Shown here: one piece after another, positions 9,690-19,565 of the stretch | Layout of the letters: every line of letters starts with the position of its first letter | Numbering within the stretch: the first letter of the stretch is position 1 | Source: Leishmania mexicana MHOM/GT/2001/U1103 | Lineage: Eukaryota > Euglenozoa > Kinetoplastea > Trypanosomatida > Trypanosomatidae | Reading direction: 5' to 3' | NCBI RefSeq assembly: GCF_000234665.1 | Contig: NC_018333.1 | Span: 1,254,634 to 1,318,633, forward strand | Length of the DNA: 64,000 bases | Program-made: the position numbers and the translations under genes | The notes under the pieces: generated by a model | Seen by the model: only the letters and a program-made list of their open reading frames with translations | What the model was told of the DNA's origin: nothing | Databases searched by the model: none

Positions 9690-11201
9690 TGTCGGGCTTG
9701 GCTCAATGTTGCCCCGTTTGAGGGAAGCACGGCTGCAAATCGACAGCTTGAGAAGGCCATATAGGAAGGTGCTTCCAGACTGACCGTGACCTTCTGCTCT
9801 GTGCTCCCATTCCTACTCTCTGATAAACGATCCACTTCCCTGAAACCCGTCAGTTGTTCTCTTCGCAGACTTTTGGCAGTCAAGGGACGCGTGTCTCTCC
9901 GCCGGTGCGTGTGAGATGGATATCGTTTCTTCTTCGCTTCGATGCGCCATTATGCCACAACGCAGCAGCTCGCAAAAGCACACGCATGCACAGCCGCAGC
10001 CCACACACCGCTGCCGCGCTGCCGCTACGCCCTGGTCGTCTTACACCGACCGTCATGCCGTCGAGTCGGGACATGCATCTAGCGGACCCCTCCTCTCCCG
10101 CCTCGTCCCCTCTTCAGATACGTGCCGCGCGGTCGGACGCAGGAGATGCCGCACGCTTCGCGCGCATGCACTGTGGGCATCATCGGCATGCACTACGGGG
10201 CACCTCTCTCTCGCTCACCACTCGTGCCCCCTCTCTTGCTGCACCGGAAGGCTGAAAACCGTGGAGAGCAGGTGCCCTCCAGACCTGCAGGGGTGAGGTG
10301 CATCCCCTGCAGCGTACACACTGGCACCGAGGACGCGTCGAGGTGCCGGGACAGCCATCACCGTGTCGCACCATCCAGCCCACTACTGTTCCAGTGCATG
10401 CGGAGCGGGCCGGGTCCGCGGCTACGCTCAACACCACCGCAGCGCGGCAAAGGCAGAAAAGCAGTGGGCGCATGCGCGCATATGTGCTGGATCGTCAGCG
10501 CGACCCGTCGTGAGCTGGTCCTGGCGCGATCATGGCCGCACGTCTCCTCGGCACCGCGCCAGCCAGGCGCTGTCCGCCGACACCAAGAGTCCGCAGCCGT
10601 GCCCGGAGACCGGGCTGCAGGCTCTTGACCACCCCTCACACACACACACACACACAGAGCGTGGGCTTCACACCCTGGTACCATGGTTGGGTGGCGGATC
10701 TCATTAGTTTATTGTCATCTCCCATAAAGAAAGGTCATGTTCCAGTTGAGCTGCTTGGGACTTTTCTCGGGGATGTGTATCATCCTTTGCGAGGCGGGTC
10801 GGCTGCTTATTCTCTTTCGACTCTCAGTGAGCCGGCACGGGAGAGTGTATACGAAAGGTGACATCTTCTCCATGCGAATCGCGCAGATCTGTCCAGATGC
10901 GTAGTTTTCAACCTACAATGAAATCCCTCGCTGCTCCTTGTGGCAATACCTCTTTGCACGCATTGGGGTGTTGGTGGTCTCTCTCTCTGTTTGTTTTCCG
11001 TGACTCTTCTCTGTACTCCTGACGGGGATACACGGTGCGCTGTTTGCGCATATCGGCCGAAACATGTGCATGACGGCACGTGTTCCACGAACGTGACTTT
11101 CACAAATTCGCAGGAGTGCAACAGCCAAGGGTGCACTCACGTGGGTGGCGAGCGAGTAAAAGAAGCGAAGCGCTGCGGCTTTCGCGCGCGGTGCGTCTCT
11201 C
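9690..11201. other. intergenic region occupied largely by an antisense SIDER-like repeat
   Basis: Half of this interval is repeat copy A (9937-10704, minus strand). No gene is supported in the rest. Open frames inside the repeat recur in every copy and are by-products of its GC-rich sequence. Confidence 0.6.
9937..10704 (-). repeat. SIDER-like element copy A, full length, antisense
   Basis: Reverse complement of the same 0.75-kb repeat found at 27800 and 51973. Its 5' end (at 10704, reading leftward) carries accatggtaccagggtgtga and the (TG)n plus G tract. Its 3' end (at 9937) is the gcataatggcgcatcgaag terminus followed by an A-rich GAAGAAGAAA tail. It is the only copy opposed to the direction of transcription. 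The A-rich tail and the 5' signature argue for retroposition. Confidence 0.8.
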
Positions 11202-12587
11202 ATGCAAACACTATGGATGCGCCGAGCTGCTCTGGTGACCCGCTCTTCTGTGTTCTCGCACACCATCTACGATGGTGCATGCTTCGTGCACGGTGGCGAA
11301 AGTGTAGAGAAACGTCCCAGTCGGCGCCGCTTTGCCGCCTTCAACACGCGCGGGCGTGTTGCACAGGCGAAGGAGCTAGTGGACATGATGAAGAAAAAGT
11401 CAGCGCAAGATGCGAAGGAGTTCTACGAAGCCCTGCAGCCGCGTGACCGATTGGACATCCTGCGGCTACTCTACGAAAGGCGAAAGAAACGACAGAGCGA
11501 CCAGGCCTCGTCTAAGCTGACCAAATACTACAGCGTGCCGTTCGAGAAGAAGTACTTCTTCCGCGAGGAGGATGTGGAGGAGGAGAGCACGCTTGGCAGG
11601 GGTCCCGGTGGGCAGGCCACGAACAGGCGAATGCAGACCGCTATTGTCAAACACGTACCGTCTGGCCTCATCGTGAAGTTCAGCCGCTTTCCTTCGCTTT
11701 GGCTGAACCGCCGAGCTGCTCGTGAGCTTCTAAACCTGCGACTGGAGGAGCATCTTCTGGGACCGGCTTCACGACTAGGCAGGGTCCGCGTGGCACGGGA
11801 GCGGCGTCGGCGACGGCGGCAGCGCACGATGGCATACCTGAGCGAGAAGGGGGCACGGCTGCAGGCGAGGGATACGAGGCGGTGCCATTGGCTCGCCTTC
11901 CTAACGGGCGAGTCTCCGCTGCCTAGCGCGGCTGTCTCTCAGATGGGACTGGAGGAGGATGCCGCCCTCGTACCAGTTACGACGGCAGTGCTCTTCGGGT
12001 CAGAGTGCCACAGATGGTGGCCCAAGCTGAGAGCTGCCACCGAAAGTGCTGCCGCTGCTGCTCCCGACAGCACTAGTGATGATTGTGTGCCGCTGCTCCT
12101 GCAGTATCTCTTCCCTGTCGTGTACGCGGACAGCAGCTGCGCAGAGCGGGAGGAGATGATGGCATGCAAGTCGAACAAGGCGGTGCACACGAACGTGAAA
12201 CGAGCGCTGACGTGCTTCTGTGAACTTTTCGGTCTTCGGTTGCGGCACACCCTGGCGTCGGTGCCGCCTGAGGCATCGCGAGTAGTCCTCGAAAAGGATG
12301 GGCTGAATTGGGTGGAGCACAGGTCACGCATGATAACGAACGGCTCTCTGAGTCGGTTGGCTCGCACATGTTGGCCACGCGTGTACATGAGTGTCCGCGA
12401 ACTCGGTATGACACCAGAGGCGCGCGCCATTATTGTCTTTTTCAAGAAAGAGGTCAGCACTGCCAAAGGGTCAGCATCGGGGGCGTGGGCAGCGGAGGCA
12501 CTGCAGTGTTTTTCTGAGGCCGTTCGGAGAAGCAAACCTCCTGTGGCCGTGCAGCTGTCGAACGCACCCTCATCTCGGGAGACGTGA
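11202..12587 (+). CDS. mitochondrial class I peptide-release-factor-like protein (GGQ, C12orf65/mtRF-R type)
   Basis: A 461-aa protein with a GGQ domain at about residues 125-190. RGPGGQATNRR places the catalytic GGQ at 136-138, and IVKHVPSGLIVK and the basic helix RRAARELLNLRLEE follow. The GPGGQATN...KHxPSGxVVK pattern is closest to the C12orf65/mtRF-R branch, which lacks stop-codon recognition and rescues stalled mitoribosomes by hydrolysing peptidyl-tRNA. The basic tail RVRVARERRRRRRQR (about 195-210) resembles the ribosome-binding extension of rescue factors. The N-terminus MQTLWMRRAALVTRSSVFSH looks like a mitochondrial presequence, which favours the 11202 start. Unusual: about 250 extra C-terminal residues follow the GGQ domain, with no family I recognise, whereas C12orf65 is a small protein. 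The GGQ domain call is firm and the subfamily is inferred. Confidence 0.88.
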   Translation: MQTLWMRRAALVTRSSVFSHTIYDGACFVHGGESVEKRPSRRRFAAFNTRGRVAQAKELVDMMKKKSAQDAKEFYEALQPRDRLDILRLLYERRKKRQSDQASSKLTKYYSVPFEKKYFFREEDVEEESTLGRGPGGQATNRRMQTAIVKHVPSGLIVKFSRFPSLWLNRRAARELLNLRLEEHLLGPASRLGRVRVARERRRRRRQRTMAYLSEKGARLQARDTRRCHWLAFLTGESPLPSAAVSQMGLEEDAALVPVTTAVLFGSECHRWWPKLRAATESAAAAAPDSTSDDCVPLLLQYLFPVVYADSSCAEREEMMACKSNKAVHTNVKRALTCFCELFGLRLRHTLASVPPEASRVVLEKDGLNWVEHRSRMITNGSLSRLARTCWPRVYMSVRELGMTPEARAIIVFFKKEVSTAKGSASGAWAAEALQCFSEAVRRSKPPVAVQLSNAPSSRET

Positions 12588-13680
12588 ACGGACTTGCTCA
12601 CCCTCTCCTTTCCCTCGCTCTGTGTCGCTCTCTTCCTTTGAGCTGCTGTTAGTAAGCGCAGCCTCCCCTGTGGCGATGTGCGTGGGCTGAGCACGGCGCT
12701 TCCTCCGCGCACGGGAGCGGGGTGCACTCTTCTTTGGACACCCCTGCTTTTGCGCCGCAGGTAAACGAACCCCACGCCCCGAACTCGCCCGATCGCACTT
12801 CCCCCCCATGCTTTTCTCTTCTGCTGCTACGCTTCGACCCGTTGGCGACGGCTCGGCGCCATACGGCACCCCCTGTCAGCCTTTATGGCAGTGCCGACAA
12901 GACTGCTGAGACATTGTGTAATAGTTAAGCAAAAAAAGGGAAGATGACATAAACTGCGCGAAGGGAAGGTGAGTGGCCCCTTCGAGGTTTCGTCAGCTGA
13001 CCTCTGTCACCGTGCACGTTTGGGGGTTTGCCGAGGCGCGTTCATGCTTGAATTCATGTGTCTGTCTCAGCTCGCACGCAGCCCACGTTCTCTTTCGAAT
13101 ATCCCTGTGGTCGCTGCTTGCGCGTAGCTTAGCGGTCGGTTGTGACTGCTGCGGAGAGTGCTGCCCGCTAACCTTCAGGTTGGGCCTGCTGGAAGAAGAA
13201 CCTCCCCAAAGAAAAAGGCGTGTGTGTGCTCACTGCCAAACTTCTGCGCCCACCTCTCCTGCTTTTTCGGTCTTGCCGCGCCCTCTGCGCGAGTTCACCT
13301 GGGCATCAGCGTACAGATACGCACCAACGCACATGCGCATACATGCGCAAATTGATTGAATCATACCTCACGTTATCATCCGTGTAGAAAGGAACGTGAA
13401 TTGCGTGTACCGATCGGAGGGGCACCGTTCGGTCTCCCCCTAGCACGTACACTTCGGTAATTTCTGCCCGCACGTGCGTAGTCTGCGTTTCCGGAAACTC
13501 CCCCGTGTGTGTGTTCTGCGCCTTCCTCTCCGCCGCTTCGTAGTGCTCTGTTCACCTTGATCAAGTTTTCTTCGCATTTTCCGCTTCCTTTTCCTCCCTT
13601 CGCTTTTGAACGCTCACAAAAGTACAGGGAGCACGGTCGTCTGTCGAATCTCTTTTCATCCCCTCGTTCGCTGCTACACA
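12588..13680. other. intergenic region
   Basis: No gene is supported. The sequence is mixed up to about 13490 and then pyrimidine-rich leading to the P450 gene. Confidence 0.6.
13566..13627 (+). promoter_or_regulatory. candidate spliced-leader acceptor for the P450 gene
   Basis: The tract at 13566-13607 (ttttcttcgcattttccgct and onward) is followed by AG at 13626-13627, 54 bases before the ATG at 13681. The site is inferred from pattern only. Confidence 0.4.
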
Positions 13681-15210
13681 ATGGCCGCGTTTAGTCGTCT
13701 CCTCGGCGTTCAGCTGCCGTATGCCGTCGAGGTGGCCATTTTCCTAGCTCTCGCCTACGCCACGGCGTACGTGCTCACCAGCATCATGTTCGCACGCACT
13801 CACAAATTCAAGATGGCTGGCCCGCTGACGGCGATTCCGGTATTCGGTGGGGTTGTCACTATGATTAGGGACCCTTACGGTTTTTGGGAGCGACAGCGCC
13901 AATACGAGCCGCATGGCTACAGCTGGATGGCCATCCTCACGCAGTTTGTTGTCTTCGTGACGCGCTCGGACCTGTGCCACAAGATCTTCACCACCAACGG
14001 CGAGGACACTCTTACGCTCCAGTTGCACCCCAATGGCAAGCTGATTCTCGGCGACAACAACATTGCCTTCCAGAGCGGCCCCGGTCACAAGGCGCTGCGC
14101 TCCAGTTTTATGAATCTCTTTACCACCAAGGCCCTTTCCCTGTACCTGCCGATTCAAGAGCGCCTCATTCACGAGCACATGAGTCGCTGGGTGAGGGACT
14201 TCCCGTGGGGCGGCAAGCCAGAGGAGATGCGCATGCACATCCGCGAGCTGAACTTCGAGACCTCGCAGACAGTGTTCCTTGGTGAGCACCTGCACAACCG
14301 CACCGAGTTCACTCACAACTACAACATCATCACCCGTGGCTTCCTCTCAGCCCCGCTGTACCTGCCTGGCACCTCGCTGTACAAGGCGGTACAGGCCCGC
14401 AAGCTGACTATGGTGGAGCTCCAGGCTGCTGTGCGCCGCAGCAAGGCCCGCATGACGAAGCCGGACGCTGAGCCGCACTGCTTACTCGACTTCTGGACGG
14501 CGACGGTGCTGGAGAAGATCGAGGAGGCGGAGGAAGAAGGCGGCGACGCGCCGGCGTACTCGTCTGACCACGCCATGGCGGACACGATACTCGATTTTCT
14601 CTTCGCTTCTCAGGCTGCATTGACTGCTAGCATGACGATGATCACGGCGACGATGGCCGACCGTCCAGAGATTCTAGAGCGTGTCCGCAAGGAGCAGGCT
14701 CGCCTGCGCCCCAACAACGAGCCGCTCACGTATGATCTGGTGCAGGAGATGATGTTTACGCGCCAGTGCGTGATGGAGCAGCTCCGCCTCTTTCCCCCGG
14801 CGCCGATGGTGCCCATGAAGGTCCACAGCGACTTCCAGCTGGACGAGAAGACGGTCGTGCCGAAGGGCAGCATGATCATTCCGTCGCTCCTGGCGTGCTG
14901 TAGAGAGGGCTTCACAAACCCCGACATGTACGACCCTGATCGCATGGGGCCTGAGCGTCAGGAGGACCGCAAGTTCGCGAAGCAGTTCATCCCATTCGGC
15001 GTAGGTCCGCACCGCTGTGTTGGCTATAACTACGCCATTAACCACCTCACCGTATACCTCGCACTCATCGCACACGACGTCGACTGGCAGCGCACGCGCA
15101 CTCCTGACTCTGACAAGATTCTGTACCTGCCCACCCTGTACCCCCACGACTGCCTACATACATGGCGCTACCGTGAGGGGATGGAACCCAAGGCTGAGGA
15201 GAAGGCGTAG
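13681..15210 (+). CDS. CYP710C1: cytochrome P450, CYP710 family (sterol C22-desaturase)
   Basis: Predicted to introduce the C22 double bond of the ergosterol-type side chain, a late step of sterol synthesis at the ER membrane; Leishmania makes ergostane sterols. The protein has 509 aa with an N-terminal membrane anchor (about residues 15-40). Residues 45-160 match the CYP710/CYP61 pattern, with DPYGFWERQ, FVTRSDLCHKIF, HPNGKLILGDNN and GHKALRSSFMNLFTTKALSLYL. The K-helix ExxR is Glu366-x-x-Arg369. The haem loop is FGVGPHRCVG, with haem-ligand Cys446. The I-helix reads FLFASQAALTAS (306-317). Many P450s have an acid-alcohol pair here and plant CYP710 has AQDAST; this protein has Thr315 but no acidic residue at the usual position. 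The start at 13681 gives a proper anchor. The symbol is from memory of the Leishmania CYP710 gene located near METK. The family is confident, the substrate inferred. Confidence 0.92.
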   Translation: MAAFSRLLGVQLPYAVEVAIFLALAYATAYVLTSIMFARTHKFKMAGPLTAIPVFGGVVTMIRDPYGFWERQRQYEPHGYSWMAILTQFVVFVTRSDLCHKIFTTNGEDTLTLQLHPNGKLILGDNNIAFQSGPGHKALRSSFMNLFTTKALSLYLPIQERLIHEHMSRWVRDFPWGGKPEEMRMHIRELNFETSQTVFLGEHLHNRTEFTHNYNIITRGFLSAPLYLPGTSLYKAVQARKLTMVELQAAVRRSKARMTKPDAEPHCLLDFWTATVLEKIEEAEEEGGDAPAYSSDHAMADTILDFLFASQAALTASMTMITATMADRPEILERVRKEQARLRPNNEPLTYDLVQEMMFTRQCVMEQLRLFPPAPMVPMKVHSDFQLDEKTVVPKGSMIIPSLLACCREGFTNPDMYDPDRMGPERQEDRKFAKQFIPFGVGPHRCVGYNYAINHLTVYLALIAHDVDWQRTRTPDSDKILYLPTLYPHDCLHTWRYREGMEPKAEEKA

Positions 15211-17226
15211 ACCGAGGCGTGAGAAACGCAGGAGGGCAGCAGATAACACGCGTCTTTTGCCACTTCATCTTGCTCACGTGCATGCATGCATTCACGGATG
15301 GCTGGAAGAGGTGAGTCCGCGACGAGTCTGTAGCCGCTGTGCTGCTCGCCCTCTGTCTATCTCACGCTTCACTCTCCACACGCGTCTGTGTGTCTGCGCT
15401 GACATCCGAATTGACCGACATAGAAATTGAAAGACAAGATGGCGGGGGAGAGGGAAAGGTGAAAAACGATTAAGTGCATACAAAAAAATTGAACCAATTG
15501 AAAACCGGGTGAGTCACCTCTGCGAAGACGTGGAAGTAGAAAGTGAGTACTTTCTCTTGTTCTCCGGGCATCACAGCAGAGAGGGTTGGAGGGAGGAGAA
15601 AATATCCGCTAGAGGGTCTACCCGCGTAGGAGTAGGGGGAGGTTAGTCGCATCGACAATTCATAGTGGGAGTGTGTGTGTGTGCTGTGCAGATACTTTCC
15701 TGCGTCACTATCAAGTGTCTGTGGAGCCACGCATCTATCGCTCTTGGGTGTCCAGCGAGTCGACGTCGTCTCTCGCTCTTCTTCGTCTTTCTCGTTTCTA
15801 TGTGCACCGACTCCCCCTTCATTCACAACCCATCTTCTCTTCTTCACGCTCTTAGTTATTTTTTTGTTGCTCCTTCATTGGCTTACGACTCTTGTGTCGA
15901 CACGGAATTTTCTCATTCACTTTATTGCGTTTTTTTCTCGTTGGGGTCAGGGTATTTCCTCCCCCGCTCCGCTTCTCCGTGTTTCTCACCTTCTGTAATC
16001 TCCGCCGTTTTTTCTTTTTGTTGTTTTCATTCTCCTTTTACCATCCTTATTTTCCCTTTTCCTTTGCTCTTGCTCGTTTTGCATGTCCTGTGCTTTGCGA
16101 TGTCTCTGTCGACGTCAGCGTGCGGAGCGTGTATGGCGTTTTTGCGTGTGCCTCTACATTGTGTTTTCCCCGCTTGCGGTTGCATCTCGGGCGTCGTTGC
16201 CACCTTCGCCGCTGTCGCACTTGCGCACCACCTCGGTAGTACCCCCCCCCCCCCGACGACTCGCTGTTTTCTCGCAAGTCACGTGTGCCGCGTGTAAACG
16301 ACCGATTGAGGCAACGCCCAGGGAGAAGGATGGTTAGTCGAAAATAAGATGGCAGGTGCAATAGAATACAGGAAGGGGAACTAATGTTGACACAGAGGGT
16401 AGTGACTTCGCTTTTAGAATTTTACTATCTGACACGAAGGCATGTAGTGTCTGCCCCCCAAAGAAAAAAAGCAAGAGAGGTACGAAAACGGAAGGAGAAG
16501 CGTAGGACGCGCTAGCGGCTTCTACCAATGATTGAGGGATACGGGAGTCAGTGGCCTCAGCGCAGTCGAAAACCCATCTGGTGCTCTCCACTTTTACCGG
16601 AGTGGCGCGCGGTCTCGGGTGATGTGGTCCACCTCCCCATTCTCACGGACCCCCCCCCCCGCAGCGCCCTTTGTGTGGTTTGTGGGCCCCTGGTGCTTCT
16701 CCGCTCGCAGCCGCTCTTGACATCTCAGGCAAAGAGGGCGTGGGGGCTAGAAAGAAGTGCACTGTGATGCGTCAGGAAACAGACGCCGTGATGAGCCGAT
16801 GCCTCACCGAGTAGCGTTACGCCGCTCCTTGATCGGTGCCGCTAGGAAGGCGGGTTGGGGAGGGGGAGTTGTTTGGCGCCATCGTGGGTGAGCTGTCGTC
16901 TTCAGCTGGGATGATTCCGTGCCGTATTGGCCCTTCTCGGCTTCATAGTTGCATGAGCGTCACACCTGTCATGCCTTCTCACCGCACACATGCAAACTTT
17001 TTTTTCTCCACCGCTGCCCACTCTCCGCTCCCGGCTCGTTTTCTCTCAATTCTCTACCCGCAATAATACACACTCGAGCAACGTCTACTGGCCAAAAGAG
17101 GGGCTTAGCTTGGGAAAAACGGATTGCCACTGACTTGTGCCCTGCTCACAACGCCCCCCCGACGCACGCGCACCAACGCACGCATTTGCAAGTCAGCGGA
17201 TACCCCTCTTAGTGTAGTCCGGCACA
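15211..17226. other. long intergenic region
   Basis: About 2 kb without a supported gene. The stretch 15740-16240 is very T/C-rich and contains open frames that are only translations of pyrimidine tracts. A 13-base C run lies at 16242-16254. A GC-rich patch at about 16560-16870 contrasts with its surroundings and might be an old repeat, but I cannot align it to the SIDER copies. Confidence 0.55.
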
Positions 17227-17715
17227 ATGGCGGAACAGGAAGACGTGGCCGCCGTCTCACCGGCAGAGACGATGGAGTCTCAGCTGTACTACGTGCGATA
17301 TTACTCGGGACATACTGGCCGCTACGGCAACGAGTTCCTCGAGTTCGAGATATCAGAGACTGGGTCACTGAAATACGTCAACAACAGCAACTATAGAAAC
17401 GACTTCATCATCAAGAAGCAAGCACGCGTGTCTCCAGCGGTGCTCGAGGAGGTGAAGAAGCTCATTGTGCAGTACTCGGTGTGCGAGAGTGACGACGAGC
17501 GGTGGCCAGCTCCAGATCGCAATGGGCGGCAGGAGCTGGAGATTCACCTCGGCAACACCCATATATCGCTGGTGACTAACAAGTTGACGTCGATGGCTGA
17601 CATTCCGAAGAGTTCGGAGACCGCCAGCCTGATGAGGTTCTACAGCTTTGTTCGGGACGTTAAGGCACTCATCTTTGCGCTGGTCTCCATTCACTTTAAA
17701 ATTAAGCCGATCTGA
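17227..17715 (+). CDS. MAGO: Mago nashi, exon junction complex core protein
   Basis: A 162-aa protein with the near-invariant Mago core. [21 protein letters not shown] starts at about residue 21. It is followed by [20 protein letters not shown], a [14 protein letters not shown] segment and a C-terminus ending in FKIKPI. Mago forms a heterodimer with Y14 in the nuclear exon junction complex. Trypanosomatids have few cis-spliced introns yet retain a Mago/Y14 pair, so its role there is not the textbook one. The N-terminal 18 residues ([18 protein letters not shown]) are an extension compared with animal Mago. A second ATG (Met16) exists, but the 17227 start is the first in frame. Confidence 0.97.
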   Translation: MAEQEDVAAVSPAETMESQLYYVRYYSGHTGRYGNEFLEFEISETGSLKYVNNSNYRNDFIIKKQARVSPAVLEEVKKLIVQYSVCESDDERWPAPDRNGRQELEIHLGNTHISLVTNKLTSMADIPKSSETASLMRFYSFVRDVKALIFALVSIHFKIKPI

Positions 17716-18764
17716 GGTGCCCATGCGATTGGGTGTCTCTTCTGGAGCGAGCGGCTGCCCGTGTAGAGTTGAGTACGAACGGCGAAGTACGCACCATTGA
17801 TGAACATGGCTTCATAACAAGGACAACGCCGAAACTAAAGAGAAAATGCAGCGTGGCTAACGTGAGCTGCGTCCCCGTTTGCCCTTTCTTTCTCCTGCTT
17901 CTGCTGTGAAGTTTGTTTGTCTGTGTGCACGAGCAAGTCTGTATCGATGCACACGGACGGCCAAGAAGGGGCGTGCGATCGGGCAAGGAGGCTGATAAGA
18001 GCGCACTCCAGCACAGCGTAGAATGAGAAAGCGGAGTGGCGAGAGAGTCCTTGGCACTCCGACAGAGATTAGCGTTCTCATGCGAATGCGTTGTTATTAC
18101 TGTGTCTTTCCACGTGTGGGAGATCCTTTCCCTTTCCCTCCCATTAGCTGCTTGTTTCGCTTCCTCTTCCCTTCCCGTGAGTCGCAATACGACGGCATGC
18201 GCATGTGTTGCATTTTCGCACTCCTTCATGGTTCAACGCCTTCCTCGCTCTCTCTCACCAACCCGCGTCAACGCGTCACGACTATCGTAGCGAATCGCTA
18301 TCCAGCAGCGCCCTCTCCCATCTCTGCATGGAAACACAAGACGTGTACGAAGCACCCACAACCGATCCCCCCCTCGCCACTCACAAATACGCACGCACAC
18401 GCCAACACCTTTGTACGACGCTTATCATCGTTGTTGAACTGTCAAGCACAGACAGGAACAACACGCACGGAAGAGGACGAACGGACGCAAAGTGGAGAGC
18501 AATACGAAAACGCGATACGCCGTTTTGGATCCTTTGCTTTGGCACTTTTCCCCCTCCGTGCGCGATAACACGGGGCTTTTCTCTCGCCTGCACGGTCGGG
18601 ACGGAATCACAAGCTCGCATGCACACCCGTCGTGAGCTGCCCCTTCCCGCCTCTTTTGCTGTTTTGCTCCGCTCTCGTCGATTTCGCCATTGACCACAAA
18701 CGCCCGTCTGCGAACTCTCCCGTTCGTGGTGCATATCTGCGGAACAAGCATCGTTATCAGAACC
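17716..18764. other. intergenic region
   Basis: No gene is supported. The sequence is mixed, with short CT-rich runs at 18110-18180 and 18220-18260. Confidence 0.6.
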
Positions 18765-19565
18765 ATGACCTTCTCCGTTAAGGGTGGCAGCTACTCGTCA
18801 TCGCACCCCAGCCCCGCGATGCACCCCTATGTCTCACCGTCCTTGCTGCCGCAGTCTCATGGGCAACAGGCGCCGCCATCTTTTTCCTTGGGGGACGAGC
18901 AGTATGTAGGGGTGCCGAAGCGTGTCGGCGTCGACCCTACCAAGTACAAAACCACCATCTGCCGCAACTGGGAGCAGACAGGGACATGCACCTTCCGCGG
19001 CTGCACTTTCGCCCACGGCGTCGAGGAGCTCCGCGCGCCTATGCGACCAGACGGGCACACGCCGGTGCTGCGCCCGCAGCATCTCTCTCCTGGCAGTACA
19101 CCTCCTTTGCGTGCTTCGCAACCACCACCGCCGCCCTCTTCAGGCCACTATACACTCGAGCAGTTGCTGGACATGTTGTACAAGGAGGTTCTTCATCAGC
19201 GCGAGCTCGTGTCGGTGCACGTCGAAGCCAACACCACGCTTGAGGGCATGCTGCGCCGAGAGCAGGCCCAGCACGATGCTTCTAAGAAGCAGCTGGAGGA
19301 GAAGACTCAGCAGTGCGAGTTGCTCGCGAGAGAACTCTTTGCCCGAAATCAGCAACTGCGTAAGGCGGCTGACAGCTCTCCGGAGATCAAGGGACTGCTC
19401 GATCAGTGGGAGACGCAGCTGGCAAGCTTCTCTGAGGTGGATGTGAAGAAGGATGACGGGTTTTATACCGCCACAGCCACATCCTCAACGGATGACGGCG
19501 GGGATTCTGGAAAGGAATACGAAAGCGCGCGTATTGAGGAGCTCCTGCGTGCCCTGCAGCGGTGA
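18765..19565 (+). CDS. CCCH zinc-finger protein with coiled coil (putative RNA-binding)
   Basis: A 266-aa protein with a single CCCH finger, Cys66-x8-Cys75-x4-Cys80-x3-His84, in YKTTICRNWEQTGTC...TFAHG. This resembles the TIS11-type consensus except that the second spacing is 4 rather than 5. The lead-in KTTICRNWEQTG is like the TIS11/tristetraprolin R/KYKTxxC motif, so mRNA binding is likely. The N-terminus (1-50) is Ser/Pro-rich. Residues 90-130 are Pro-rich, and 135-215 form an amphipathic helix/coiled coil (LEQLLDMLYKEVLHQREL to LFARNQQLRKAAD). The acidic C-terminus ends in a short helix (IEELLRALQR). Trypanosomatids regulate genes largely after transcription and use many small CCCH proteins for it. 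Upstream in-frame codons lack a better ATG. Confidence 0.88.
   Translation: MTFSVKGGSYSSSHPSPAMHPYVSPSLLPQSHGQQAPPSFSLGDEQYVGVPKRVGVDPTKYKTTICRNWEQTGTCTFRGCTFAHGVEELRAPMRPDGHTPVLRPQHLSPGSTPPLRASQPPPPPSSGHYTLEQLLDMLYKEVLHQRELVSVHVEANTTLEGMLRREQAQHDASKKQLEEKTQQCELLARELFARNQQLRKAADSSPEIKGLLDQWETQLASFSEVDVKKDDGFYTATATSSTDDGGDSGKEYESARIEELLRALQR

Noticed and set aside
9854..10707. Overlapping open frames on both strands in the repeat at 9937, recurring at 27800 and 51973
   Set aside because: The same frames appear in each copy, start and stop at unrelated points, and carry no domain. They follow from the GC-rich repeat sequence.
16560..16870. GC-rich patch as a SIDER copy
   Set aside because: Composition is suggestive, but there is no shared 5' signature or tail with the confirmed copies.
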